A stretch of DNA of 64,000 nt from the NCBI RefSeq assembly GCF_000092065.1, contig NC_009360.1, forward strand, positions 372,001 through 436,000, written 5' to 3'. The position numbers and the translations under genes were made by a program. Below are positions 18,601-27,460 of this stretch, piece by piece (position 1 is the stretch's first letter; every line of letters starts with the position of its first letter). Origin of the DNA: Ostreococcus lucimarinus CCE9901. Taxonomy: Eukaryota; Chlorophyta; Mamiellophyceae; Mamiellales; Bathycoccaceae. The notes under the pieces are model-generated. The model had not been told where the DNA came from, did no database searches, and saw only the letters and a list, made by a program, of their open reading frames with translations.

Positions 18601-21600
18601 TGAATGAAATAGATGCGGCGGATGCGCCTGATCGTCTCCGTCTCCGCCTCGGGGGGCGCACGCGGGTTAAGGGCAAGTTTGCGCAACCGCGTAACGAGGA
18701 CGGCGAGGAGGTTGAAGACGCGTTGCCAACGTTTTCGGGGCACATGCAACTAGATAATTTACGAGTGAACAAATTAGAATTCGCTCCTAAAATGGCTGGA
18801 AAGCTCACGGTATCGGAGTCAGGCCTAAAGTTGCGCGCGAAGAACCGCGGTGACGAGCTCTTCGATATGTCTGTAGAAAGCGGAGGCAAGTCCATGGTGC
18901 AAATCCGTCGCAACAATTTGAAAATTTCTGCCGACGTCGATGATTTTGCGGGGAGCTTTGACGTCGCGGGTCTGTTGCTCGACGACTTAGAGTTTGCATC
19001 ATTACGTGGCAAAGTAGAAGCGGCGAGTGCAAAAATTGATTTGCGTGATCGCGTCGGTGTTGGCAGCCTGCAGTTGAAGCAGCCACGTCTGAGTGGTATT
19101 TCGGGGGATTCACTGGAGGCCGACGTCACGTGGGCGGATCGCGTCGTCAGTCTTCAACGCGCGACGTTGAAGCAGGCGAAGTCGCAATACGATGCCGACG
19201 GAGACTATGCCTTGCCGGATGATATCTGGAACTCTTTGCCGAGCGAACGCGTCGTAGTTGAGGTGGAAGAAGTTTCAGAAGTTGAAGAAGTCCTCCTGCC
19301 GGCGCCAGTCGATGACGGCGTCGCGCAGTCGTCGCTGCCGGAAGACGTGCAAGTGATCGAAATCGTTCCGAAAGACGCCAAAAATAATACTGAGACGATC
19401 GTTGGTAAGCGAGTGAGATTTCCTCGTCCAGCGATTTTGGACAAAGTTGGTAATTCCGTAAAGAGTCTCGCCAAAAAACTCGACGCTTTGCGGAAACCGG
19501 CTACCACGACCACCGGCGAAAACACTCGTTCGGGTGCCGATGTTGTGGCTACCGAGCCCGTCGAGCCCGTTTCGAAGAAAGATGGAGTGCCCGAACCGAT
19601 CATCGCACGAGCGACGAAGGATGTTGAGCAGCTCGAAACTGGCACAGACACGGACAGCGAAGGGACTGACGTGGACAAGCCTTCGAGCGCGTCGACTGAG
19701 ATCAAAAACGTTGAAAGCGTCGCCGACGCCGCCGCCGTTGCTGAGACTGTTGCTGAGCAGACGAGTGAAAGCGAGAAAGAAACCTCTCTGATGGAGCCCG
19801 TGTTAGTCGCCGGGGAAGCGGAAGTAGCCCAAAAAGCGAAACCGAACGCCGCGGCGAACGCAGTTCGCGGCGTGTTGCGGTCGGCTCGTAACGTCGTCAA
19901 ATCAAACAAAGTCAACGAGAAAGAGAAGGATGAAAAATCTCGTATCACGCTTTCATCTTACGAGAACGAGTTTAATTCGGACGTTTCTGGTGCGTGGCGC
20001 TTCCGACTCGCGGTGCCTGAGGCAGATATTGAAGAGATGCTTCCAGTTCTTCGTGTCCTTACGGATTTGCGAAAAGGGGCGACGCCCGAAGAGTATGGCC
20101 GAGCCAAGCAAGCGTTCCTCGAAGGTGTCGAAAAAACGGGATACGCGATCGTCGACTTGGCGAGGCAAGTTGATGAAGTTACGACGAAGCAAAAGAGCGA
20201 AGCTCCAGTCGCCGAGTCAGCTACGTCGACGGACGACACGAAGGAAGTTAGTGAGACGACGAAGACATTGCCCGGTTTACAAGATTTGAAGGGTGGTTGG
20301 CACGGTATGATTCAAGCCACCGGCGGCGGCGCTTTGGAGACGTTTGATTCGCCGCAACCGACGGAAACCGTCCTTTTCGACGTTGCCGGTAGCGATTGGC
20401 AATGGGGACCTTACAAAGTTGAACGCGTCGAAGCTCAAGGCGAAGCGAGTTCGAGCGAAGGCGTCAAGTTGACGAGCTTAGAAGTGTCTTCGGACGCCGC
20501 GAGTCTTTCCGTGTCGGGCGCTATCGGTGGTTCTCGTCAAGACGCGACGTTTGCCGTCAGAGACCTCCCAGCGCCCTTACTCGGCGCATTTGTTGGGCCG
20601 CTCATGCCCGAGCAAGACTTGAGCGACTTCCCACGAATAGGTGGCGATTTCCTCGTGCAAGGTCATTTGGGCGGTTCGGTGACGGCGCCCGAGGGCGAGT
20701 TCCTGATGAGACTTCGAGACGGCAAGATCGGTAATGTCAAGCTGAAGAGCGCCGAGTTGAGTGCGGAGTTGAACGAAGCTCGCCGTGCAGAGTTTGAGGG
20801 CGAGGCGGTGCCAGCTGTAGGTTCTGGTCTCGTGCGCATAGCGGGCGTCGTACCGCTTCCGGAAGCGAACGATCAGTCTCTCGCCGTCGACTGGCGTGTG
20901 CGAGAGCACGGCATGACGCTGCTCACGGCATTCGTCCCAGAAGTCGCCGAATGGCAGAGTGGATCGGCCGATATGTCGTTGCACGTCAGAGGTACGCCTG
21001 CGGCGCCTGTTTACGATGGCGTCATGGAAATAAGAAAGGCACGGATCTTGTCTCCTTTGCTCGCCCGCCCGATTTATCCGGCCAATGCGACTCTGCGCAT
21101 CCAGCGCAACACACTTTACGTCGACGACATCGAAGCAAAGAGCGCCAAGGGCGTAGTGCGAATCAAAGGAGCCATGCCGTTGTTGAAGCCAAGCCGCAGC
21201 TCCGGTGGCGAGACGTGGGAAGGTCTCGTAGCTCGCGCAGACACGCAAGGAGGCGTAAAGATGACGATCGACGGCCTCGATGTCCGCGCAAGAAATGTGT
21301 ACAACGGACAGCTGAACGCCGCTATGGTGGCGAAGGGAACTGTCACGGCCCCGGAACTTAGCGGAGATGTGCGATTCTCGAGAGGTACCGCGTTCGTGCA
21401 GCAGCAGCCACCGAACGCGGACGAAATGCTCAATCAAACGAAGTCTGGCGCGTTGTCGGGGGCGAAGAGAGATTCGCGCGGAGTGCTGGCTGGGATTTTA
21501 GAGCGAGCCGCGAGAGCAAATGATCCGAACCACGGCGAAGCGGGCAATCAGACTGAAAATGAACTCATGAACGAGAAGAATCTCGAAAAGTTGCAGAATT

Positions 21601-22400
21601 TGCGCTTACGAGGCCTTCATCTTTCTGTCGGACCTGAGATGTCTGTCGTTTACCCGTTTGTGTTGAACTTTGGCGTCAGCGGCGAACTCACGCTCGATGG
21701 CGTGATTGATGCAGGCCTTTTACGACCGAACGGCTCGCTTCTGTTCGATCGCGGTGACGTCAACTTGGTGGCGACACAAATCAGACTCGATCGAGACCAC
21801 CCGAACAGAATTGTGTTCACACCAGAGCAAGGACTCGACCCCTACGTCGACATTTCCTTCCTCGGCACGGATCTTCGAGCTCTCATACAAGGCCCGGCTT
21901 CAAGGTGGACGGACAGCCTCACGTTAACGTCTTCTGCGCAGACTACTCCCGGCGAAGGTGACGCGACGCTGTCTCCAAGTGAAGCCGCTCGCATTTTCGA
22001 AGGTCAGCTGGTGGAATCGCTCCTCGAACAAGACGGAAAAATCGCCTTTAGCAACTTGGCGTCGACGACGTTGGCGTCGCTCATGCCAAAGATTGAGGCC
22101 GGTGGCAACGTCGGCAAGGCGCGCTGGAGATTGACCGCGGCGCCATCGTTGCCGGGTTTGCTTTCACTCGACCCTGACTTGGATCCGTTCAGCAACACTG
22201 GATCGTTTACCCTCGGCTCCGAAGCGGAGATTTCATTCGGCGATTCGTTGCAAGCGACGTTGAGTCGCAACCTCGACGCCGACGAAATGCGTACGGAGCT
22301 GTCGCTCATGTACAAACTTACCAGTAAGCTCCGAATGCAGTTAAAGAGCCTGTCGGCGTCGGCGACGAGAGTGATGTTCGAATTCAGCACGAAAGATTAA
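15675..22400 (+). CDS. TIC236: TIC236-like TamB-family protein of the chloroplast inner envelope
   Basis: This intron-free gene encodes about 2241 residues, close to Arabidopsis TIC236. An Arg/Ala-rich N-terminus fits a transit peptide. A single hydrophobic segment at about residues 308-335 (SWALAISAVISAAFHYIV) would anchor it in the inner envelope. The remainder is a long beta-rich body of repeated strands, as in AsmA/TamB proteins. The C-terminus has the TamB signature region (for example FDRGDVNLVATQIRLDRDHP and LMYKLTSKLRMQLKS). A disordered acidic insert lies at about 1190-1420. TIC236 bridges the intermembrane space and links TOC75 to the TIC machinery during protein import. The frame is open further upstream through the antisense of SEC6. 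The ATG at 15675 (MRRARASRRS) was chosen because it gives a credible transit peptide. Confidence 0.87.
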   Translation: MRRARASRRSASALRVAPTRRAAARVAARRRRAASRARARGRTRARATRARARSSASAGADMARSTASPRGDAVAARAGGAGARGGRDRATRARGGARCAARRTRRRASAVKVGSLKRDDDARDDEDASGRARTTRAAEETSEETSTSEDATTGETTSGSAKMIVDSGEVVDERDGAGGTVRLRRQPKAEESTTPGGTVRKKVDPSRGVRPGFKRSYAREALQRVRRDAADALDNMRASRDDAGASSSKASVGGDDELSRAKVAGEAMALAKVTADALRGTGPITMEEWSSAMSTALSAVWRELWYRWSSVLRRSASWALAISAVISAAFHYIVGPAFVSPRLPMIGDIASSAVGRPVRVGRCKSLSFMGVLGFGKVLEVGPVVLGPSDTEKSIVEIDSLKISYDVLRSILRRKLVTEVRLEGVNATLRQGANNSWFGYPEDTKPLSSRPTLNLAPSSKNSKKKQGAPSVELRVVRLDRGNAKLHITGDPEPRRLNNLQGKAVINHVGRVELDLNMTPDTRQTPPTKRPTTMLADSPVMNLRTEQTPAMSRSLETEIQRGSNGGQIRVFATLSPPQQRGFRTRDWPDLKVRAQLNNTSAAVLERVIPNLPIDVRGGRLDGEVRLMCNSQATWTFPDFVGQLKGKHLWFHFFDSTDDFADTDVDLVFEGQRMYIHGGEGHFGHVPLTITGDLDLNSLGGEYRLSAQVSPVEIHDLRETLGVRPLPRPVAGSVKGFLYCSGPLDSPVFTGRAETTDPTLADLSKAKPGTEMAWSEEAVKGAVGEGAVAAYDRVPFKSANAVFTANVKKGEFSLHSAEAIPVDGGKLRGSGRISIKPDALFDPNACDVEGTGVDLDFLKIAKRLSRDEELPWLDRVCPSSPANVSGTFVGALSEPILNANFTVEDDEYKGHLTMTRDGVMTNIETPVLEMKASIATKFQPLEEQLKATTVEQAIALGKPKVTDAEADLMLNGADVAAWMNEIDAADAPDRLRLRLGGRTRVKGKFAQPRNEDGEEVEDALPTFSGHMQLDNLRVNKLEFAPKMAGKLTVSESGLKLRAKNRGDELFDMSVESGGKSMVQIRRNNLKISADVDDFAGSFDVAGLLLDDLEFASLRGKVEAASAKIDLRDRVGVGSLQLKQPRLSGISGDSLEADVTWADRVVSLQRATLKQAKSQYDADGDYALPDDIWNSLPSERVVVEVEEVSEVEEVLLPAPVDDGVAQSSLPEDVQVIEIVPKDAKNNTETIVGKRVRFPRPAILDKVGNSVKSLAKKLDALRKPATTTTGENTRSGADVVATEPVEPVSKKDGVPEPIIARATKDVEQLETGTDTDSEGTDVDKPSSASTEIKNVESVADAAAVAETVAEQTSESEKETSLMEPVLVAGEAEVAQKAKPNAAANAVRGVLRSARNVVKSNKVNEKEKDEKSRITLSSYENEFNSDVSGAWRFRLAVPEADIEEMLPVLRVLTDLRKGATPEEYGRAKQAFLEGVEKTGYAIVDLARQVDEVTTKQKSEAPVAESATSTDDTKEVSETTKTLPGLQDLKGGWHGMIQATGGGALETFDSPQPTETVLFDVAGSDWQWGPYKVERVEAQGEASSSEGVKLTSLEVSSDAASLSVSGAIGGSRQDATFAVRDLPAPLLGAFVGPLMPEQDLSDFPRIGGDFLVQGHLGGSVTAPEGEFLMRLRDGKIGNVKLKSAELSAELNEARRAEFEGEAVPAVGSGLVRIAGVVPLPEANDQSLAVDWRVREHGMTLLTAFVPEVAEWQSGSADMSLHVRGTPAAPVYDGVMEIRKARILSPLLARPIYPANATLRIQRNTLYVDDIEAKSAKGVVRIKGAMPLLKPSRSSGGETWEGLVARADTQGGVKMTIDGLDVRARNVYNGQLNAAMVAKGTVTAPELSGDVRFSRGTAFVQQQPPNADEMLNQTKSGALSGAKRDSRGVLAGILERAARANDPNHGEAGNQTENELMNEKNLEKLQNLRLRGLHLSVGPEMSVVYPFVLNFGVSGELTLDGVIDAGLLRPNGSLLFDRGDVNLVATQIRLDRDHPNRIVFTPEQGLDPYVDISFLGTDLRALIQGPASRWTDSLTLTSSAQTTPGEGDATLSPSEAARIFEGQLVESLLEQDGKIAFSNLASTTLASLMPKIEAGGNVGKARWRLTAAPSLPGLLSLDPDLDPFSNTGSFTLGSEAEISFGDSLQATLSRNLDADEMRTELSLMYKLTSKLRMQLKSLSASATRVMFEFSTKD

Positions 22401-22407
22401 TTCACAT

Positions 22408-22419
22408 TGTAATTTTACA
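22408..22419. terminator. Palindrome-like element giving TGTAA on both strands
   Basis: The 34-bp gap between the convergent TIC236 and dehydrogenase stop codons contains TGTAATTTTACA. Read forward it gives TGTAA 7 bp after the TIC236 stop. Read in reverse it gives TGTAA 15 bp after the dehydrogenase stop. One 12-bp element could therefore signal polyadenylation for both genes. Function is inferred from the chlorophyte consensus. Confidence 0.5.
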
Positions 22420-22434
22420 CGCGTTGCTGCCGCG

Positions 22435-23531
22435 CTAAGGAGCTAACGAGCGTACGCATCCGAGCGCCCGCTCGTCTCGCATCCAGAAAGATTCCCCTAA
22501 AAGTGCACCGTTCGCGGCGTAAATATGAGGACATCCCTCTGTTGCGGCCGAATCGAAACGTACGGCGCGTACGACGCCGCGCGCGACGTCGGACGGATCG
22601 CGCATCAGACGCAAAGCCTTCGCGCCGAGGCGATAAAACGCCTGAAGCGCCGTCGGCCAGTCTCTAATCAAGCGCGTGTCCACCAGACCTGGATCCACTA
22701 AAACGGCCGAGGCGCCACCATCGCCCGACTTCGTCCACTCACGATGCTTCGCCGCGGCGTACGCGCTAATCGCGACTTTGCTCCACATGTAGTCGATCGC
22801 CGGGTTGTAATATCGCCCACCCTCGCCGCCCGTTTTCACCCATCGTCGAAACGCGTCCACGCCCAGCAACCGAGCCGTCGCGCACTGATGCACGAAGGAT
22901 CCGACGAAAACCACCCGCATGCGCGCGCTGGTCTTTCCCGCGCGTCGTGCTTCGTCCACCAGTCTATCCGTCAACCGCACGACGTTTCGAAAATTCACCC
23001 GCGCCGTCGGACTCCCGTCGCCGCGAGACGCCGCGTTCCTATCCGTATTAAACACCGCCGCGCAGTGCACCACCGCGCGCACGTCCACGCCGCGCCGACG
23101 TATCTCACTCAACGACACCTTCATCACGTCTCGCTCGCTTCCCACGTCCAACGGCCCGACTAACTCGACCCTCGAATCCTTCGCCGCGCGTCGACACTCT
23201 CGCGCGAACGCGTTCGCCGCGTCCACCCCTCCCAACCTATACGGCACCACGATCGCGAACCCTTCCTTCGCCAGCGCGAGCGCGCTCGCGCGTCCGATCC
23301 CAGAGCTCCATCCCGTGACGAACACGCCGACGTCCAGCGTCCCGTCTTCTTCGTCTTCTTCGTCTTCGTCTTCGTCTTCGTCGCCTCGCGTCGTTCGCCT
23401 CGCGTCGACGCCGCGCGCGTCCTCGACCGCCCTCGCCACCGTCGCGCGCGCCATCACGCGCGCCAGCGCGAGCACCCAATCGAGCATCACGCACAGCACG
23501 TCCGGGCGCCACATCGCGCGCGGCGTCCACG

Positions 23532-23569
<38 letters not shown>

Positions 23570-23712
23570 TCGCGCGTCGTTCGCATCGTCCCGTCGTCGT
23601 CGCGCGCGCCCGCCGCGCGCGCGCACCGCACGCGCGCGTCCGCGCCGTCCGCGCGCGCGCGCTCGATCGCCTCGCGCGTCGCCCGCGTGAGCGCGAGCGT
23701 CGGCGACGACAT
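22435..23712 (-). CDS. Short-chain dehydrogenase/reductase
   Basis: The 425-residue protein has an N-terminal extension with a 12-threonine run (from a trinucleotide repeat) and an acidic stretch, then an SDR domain. The NAD(P)-binding motif TGWSSGIG is at 133-140. The active-site tyrosine and lysine are Y308 and K312 (YMWSK), with a serine at 272 in GSF. A hydrophobic segment at about 69-88 (RPDVLCVMLDWVLALARVMA) could anchor the protein to a membrane. The layout resembles dehydrogenases of the retinol dehydrogenase/WW-oxidoreductase type, but the substrate cannot be deduced. The start codon CAT (minus strand) overlaps an ATG on the plus strand in the sequence CATG at 23710-23713. Confidence 0.77.
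23533..23569. repeat. (GTC)n microsatellite in the dehydrogenase gene
   Basis: About twelve uninterrupted units encode the poly-threonine run in the N-terminal extension on the minus strand. Confidence 0.85.
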
Positions 23713-23770
23713 GCCGCGGCGATTTGACGTCAGAGCGCGACGCCGCGCGACGACGACGACGCCGCGCGCG

Positions 23771-25081
23771 ATGCTCGCCAGGCTCGCGCGAGGCGCGACG
23801 CGCGCGCGCGAGTGCGCGACTCGCGCGACTCGCGCGCGACGCGCCGTCGCGCACGCGCCCGGGAGCGCGACGCGCGCGCGACGCGTCGACGTCGCGGCGC
23901 CGCTGTCGCGACGGCGCTTCGCGGCGAGCGCGACGCGCGGCGCGCGATGCGGCGCGAGCGAGGGCGAAGAAACGGTCGCGAGCGACGCGGCGACGACGAC
24001 GGCGGCGAGCGGGGCGCCGAGCGCGGCGCGACGGAAGCGCGTGCTGAGCGGGGTGCAACCCACGGGGTCTATCCACCTGGGAAACTACTTTGGCGCGATT
24101 AAAAATTACGTCAAGTTGCAAGAGGATTACGACGCGTTCTACTGCGTGGTGGATTTACACGCGATAACCGCCGGAGGACACGATCCGACGGCGCTGGAGG
24201 CGTCGACGCGGACGAGCGCGGCGATTTATTTAGCGGCGGGGGTGTCGCCGGAGAAGGCGAACGTCTTCGTGCAGAGTCACGTGCCGGCGCACTCGGAGCT
24301 GTGTTGGCTGTTGAATTGCGCGGCGCCGATCGGGTGGTTGGAAAAGATGATACAGTTTAAGGAGAAGGCGCGCAAGGCTGGGGAGGAAGTGAGCGTGGGG
24401 TTGTTGGATTATCCCGTGCTCATGGCGGCGGATATTTTATTGTACAAGGCGGATTTGGTGCCCGTGGGCGAGGACCAGCGGCAGCACTTGGAGCTCACGC
24501 GCGATATCGCGGGGCGAGTGAACTCGTTGTACGGGGGGAAGAAGTGGAAGAAGCGCAAAGGTAAGGCGCCGAGTGGGCGCTCGCGAGGAGGGGACGTGCT
24601 GATGGTGCCGGAGGCGTTTACGCCCAAGGAGGGCGGACGCGTCATGTCGCTCACCGACGGAACGGCGAAGATGAGCAAATCTAACCCGGCGGAAGGGTCG
24701 AGGATCAACGTGTTAGACACTCCGGATGAGATCGCGAAGAAACTCAAGCGATGCAAGACGGATGCGTTCGAGGGTCTGGAGTTTGGGAACCCGGAACGCC
24801 CGGAGGCGAACAACCTGTTGACGATGTATCAGTTGTGCACCGGGCTGACGCAAGAGGAAGTGCTGGCTGAGTGCGGATCCATGCGATGGGGTGATTTCAA
24901 GCCGCACCTGACCGATGCCGTCATCGCTCACTTGTCCCCGATTCAAGGTCGCTACAAGGAAATCATGGACGAGCCGGGATACTTGGAGGACGTGTTGAAG
25001 CGCGGCGCCGAAAACGCCAACGAAGTCGCGAATTTGACGCTCAGAGACGTGCGCGACGCGATGGGCTTCGTGCAGTACTAA
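23771..25081 (+). CDS. Organellar (bacterial-type) tryptophanyl-tRNA synthetase
   Basis: The 436-residue class I synthetase has about 85 residues of Arg/Ala-rich presequence, then a catalytic domain of bacterial TrpRS type. It has SGVQPTGSIHLGNYFGAI (HIGH-like HLGN at 102-105), DLHAIT, PIGWLEKMIQFKEK, LLDYPVLMAADILLY, DQRQHLELTRDIA and KMSKS at 300-304. The presequence and bacterial class point to plastid and/or mitochondrial targeting, as for plant organellar TrpRS. The first in-frame ATG is at 23711, overlapping the dehydrogenase start codon. 23771 (MLARLARG) is the more typical targeting-peptide start. The C-terminal domain is complete. It converges with Sec62 after 39 bp. Confidence 0.9.
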   Translation: MLARLARGATRARECATRATRARRAVAHAPGSATRARRVDVAAPLSRRRFAASATRGARCGASEGEETVASDAATTTAASGAPSAARRKRVLSGVQPTGSIHLGNYFGAIKNYVKLQEDYDAFYCVVDLHAITAGGHDPTALEASTRTSAAIYLAAGVSPEKANVFVQSHVPAHSELCWLLNCAAPIGWLEKMIQFKEKARKAGEEVSVGLLDYPVLMAADILLYKADLVPVGEDQRQHLELTRDIAGRVNSLYGGKKWKKRKGKAPSGRSRGGDVLMVPEAFTPKEGGRVMSLTDGTAKMSKSNPAEGSRINVLDTPDEIAKKLKRCKTDAFEGLEFGNPERPEANNLLTMYQLCTGLTQEEVLAECGSMRWGDFKPHLTDAVIAHLSPIQGRYKEIMDEPGYLEDVLKRGAENANEVANLTLRDVRDAMGFVQY

Positions 25082-25120
25082 ACACTGGAATAAATTTAAA
25101 GTTTTCAATCAATCATTGCA

Positions 25121-26200
25121 TTAAAGTTCGTCCCTCGTTCCTCGTTCCTCTTCGTCGTCTTCCACGTCGCCGACCTCCGCCAGAATCTCGTCCAGGCTCG
25201 GAATCACGGTCGCGTTCGTCGCGTTCGTCGCGTTCGCGTCATCCACCACGGTCGCGTTCACCTCGATCTCGACCGTGGCGTTCCCCTCGTTCGTGGCGTT
25301 CGCCGTCGCGTTCGCGCCGCCGCCCAAACTCTTCGGTCCGTCCTTGAGGTTGAACAAGTCCAAAATGGAATCGTGCGCCCTGTTCAAGTTGGCCACCGCG
25401 CCGCCGGTTTCTGGCGCGTAAGAGTACAGGCCGTACACCAACGCTCCGCCGACGGTCAAACTCACGAAGCGCTGCGCCAAACCGATCTTTTTCGCCTCCG
25501 CGTCAAACGCCCACATCGGCGAAAAGATTTCGTTAATCGGCACCGTATCGTCCGTCAGATTCGGCATGATCCAAAAGTGTTCCCCGGTAAAGATCCACAC
25601 CACCACGAACACCACCAACCGCACGGTGAAAATCACCGCAAACGTCACCAAAATCGCCACGCACACGTACAGGATCAACTTTTTAAACCAAATCGGCGCC
25701 AGCGGAAACAAGCACATCGCCACCACCAACACCGCGAACAATCCGCTCAGCACCACGCTCTTCCAGCTCATCGGCATCTCGTACGTCCACGCGTAGAACG
25801 CATCCTCCACGAACGTCTGATCGCGCGTTCGCATCAGGTAATGCGGAAACTTGACCAGCTTCACCCGTCCGCTTCGCGCGTGTTTTATCTCTCGCTCGCA
25901 CCGCACGATGTATCCCCGTTGCAGCAGGCACGCCCCGCAGTGCTTTATCCGCATCGCGTTCACCTCGTCTCGCTTCGCCGCGTCCGCCTCCATCTCTCGC
26001 CGCTGCCTCTCGTCCACGGCGCAGTACTCATCGAGCACGTCGACGCGCTCGCGCAGGACGCGATAGAAATCTTTCCCTCGAAAGAAATCGAATCGATTGT
26101 CCCCGAGTCGCGCGCTCCGCGTCTCGGGACCGTCGCGCCCGCGCAGGACGTACGCGAGGTGGTCGATCTCCTGCGCCGCGCGCTCCTTGCGCGCGCTCAT
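25121..26200 (-). CDS. SEC62: Sec62 translocation protein with glycosylation-sequon tail and RDEL terminus
   Basis: The 359-residue protein has the Sec62 fold. A cytosolic N-terminal domain carries FFRGKDFYRVLRERVDVL. Two hydrophobic segments at about 148-170 and 174-204 are followed by GEHFWIMPNLTDD. Sec62 works with Sec61/Sec63 in post-translational import into the endoplasmic reticulum. A third hydrophobic segment lies at about 245-261 (RFVSLTVGGALVYGLYSYA). After it come seven N-A-T sequons (N297, 301, 307, 315, 323, 326, 329), an acidic stretch and a C-terminal RDEL. Together these suggest the tail lies in the ER lumen, whereas animal and yeast Sec62 tails are cytosolic. To my knowledge a lumenal tail has been reported for a plant Sec62. 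The divergent partner is FAM98, 76 bp away. Confidence 0.87.
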   Translation of the reverse strand: MSARKERAAQEIDHLAYVLRGRDGPETRSARLGDNRFDFFRGKDFYRVLRERVDVLDEYCAVDERQRREMEADAAKRDEVNAMRIKHCGACLLQRGYIVRCEREIKHARSGRVKLVKFPHYLMRTRDQTFVEDAFYAWTYEMPMSWKSVVLSGLFAVLVVAMCLFPLAPIWFKKLILYVCVAILVTFAVIFTVRLVVFVVVWIFTGEHFWIMPNLTDDTVPINEIFSPMWAFDAEAKKIGLAQRFVSLTVGGALVYGLYSYAPETGGAVANLNRAHDSILDLFNLKDGPKSLGGGANATANATNEGNATVEIEVNATVVDDANATNATNATVIPSLDEILAEVGDVEDDEEERGTRDEL

Positions 26201-26276
26201 GTCGGGGCGTCGCGAATTGGCGCGCGATCGCCGCCGGTCGCGTCACATCGCGACGCCATCGCGCGGCGCCGTCGCG

Positions 26277-27335
26277 ATGGCGTCCGTCGACGTCGTCGCG
26301 GACGCGCTCGAGCGGCTCGAGGACGCGGGCGTCGACGCCGCGCGCGGCGCGGACGCGCGCGCGCTCGCGGCGTGGGCGCGCGGGGAGGCGCGACGGGACG
26401 ACGGCGACGACGACGCGCGCGTCGCGCTCGCGCGGGCGTGCGCCGCGGCGATGCGGCGCGCGGGAGGCGCGACGGGCGACGCGGACGCGCTGGTAGACGG
26501 CGCGCGCGCGAGCGGGGACGACGCGGACGCGCGCGAGGCGTTCGTGGACGCGCTGCGGCGGTGCGCGACGACGCTGCAGGTGACGGCGCTGGAGACGGCG
26601 GCGCGCGCGGCGAGGGAAGGCGGTGAAAAGCGCGCGAGCGCGAGCGAACGCGCGAGGGAAGACGCGATGGACGCGGACGAGACGGGGGAGCGCGCGGTGC
26701 GAGCGATCGAGCGGTTGGCGAGCGGACTGGAGGACGCGGCGTCGAAGTCGACGACGGAGGTTTTGGACGCGGCGACGGCTCGAGCGACGGCGACGCTGCG
26801 CGAGTTGCCGGAAAATCACGCGCGTAAGGTGTTGGACGCGTCGAGTTGGACGAACGCGCAGCGGGAGTTGATCGAACGCGTGGAGAGGGCGTTGCATGAT
26901 GAGTACAAGGCGCGGAGGGAGATGGTGGCGAAACGCGCGCAAGTGACGACGACGTCGTTTTGTTATAGCGCGAGATTGAACGCGCTGAAGGACGTGCGCG
27001 AAGAGTTCGCGCGCAGAGTCGTCAGTGAGCTTCACGTCGCGCCGCAGGTGACGATGGACGACGTGTGCGACGCTCGGTACGCGGACTTAGCCGTGGCCGG
27101 GATCAAGGTGACGGCGGGGAGCGACGGCTTACAAAGCGCGGTGAAAAAGGTGCTCATGGGAAGCGTTCCCGATCGAGGTGGTCGCACCGACGGCAGCGAT
27201 CGCGCGGCGATGCCCGCTTTCGCGGCTCGAACCGACGCGCCGAGTGGTGGTCGAGGCGGCGGCGGGCGCGGTGGCGGCGGCGACAAGCCGAAACCGACTC
27301 CGAAACCAAAGAAAAAGGGCGCCGTGCGTTGGTGA
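26277..27335 (+). CDS. FAM98-family protein
   Basis: The 352-residue protein has a helical N-terminal half. A conserved middle follows, with WTNAQRELIERVERALHDEYKARREM, KRAQVTTTSFCYS, and then KKVLMGSVPDRGGRT, which is close to the same segment of animal FAM98A/B. The C-terminus is Gly/Arg-rich (GGRGGGGRGGGGDK) and ends in a Lys/Pro stretch, as expected for RNA binding. Animal FAM98 proteins belong to the tRNA-ligase/DDX1-associated complex and RNA-transport granules. That role is not demonstrated for algae. The frame stays open upstream through the antisense of Sec62. The ATG at 26277 (MASVDVVADAL) gives the first credible residues. Confidence 0.82.
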   Translation: MASVDVVADALERLEDAGVDAARGADARALAAWARGEARRDDGDDDARVALARACAAAMRRAGGATGDADALVDGARASGDDADAREAFVDALRRCATTLQVTALETAARAAREGGEKRASASERAREDAMDADETGERAVRAIERLASGLEDAASKSTTEVLDAATARATATLRELPENHARKVLDASSWTNAQRELIERVERALHDEYKARREMVAKRAQVTTTSFCYSARLNALKDVREEFARRVVSELHVAPQVTMDDVCDARYADLAVAGIKVTAGSDGLQSAVKKVLMGSVPDRGGRTDGSDRAAMPAFAARTDAPSGGRGGGGRGGGGDKPKPTPKPKKKGAVRW

Positions 27336-27460
27336 ATCCGCGCGCGCGCGCGTTCGTAGAAAGCAGCGATGCATCGTCATAGCCACCCATCGCGTGCTCC
27401 TCCTTAGTTTGTCGTATTTTGTGAAATCATTACAAAGCCTTCTACCGGTACACGCGTAGA

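Noticed and set aside
20577-21437. 286-residue minus-strand frame inside TIC236
   Set aside because: It lacks recognisable domains and lies wholly opposite well-structured TIC236 coding sequence.
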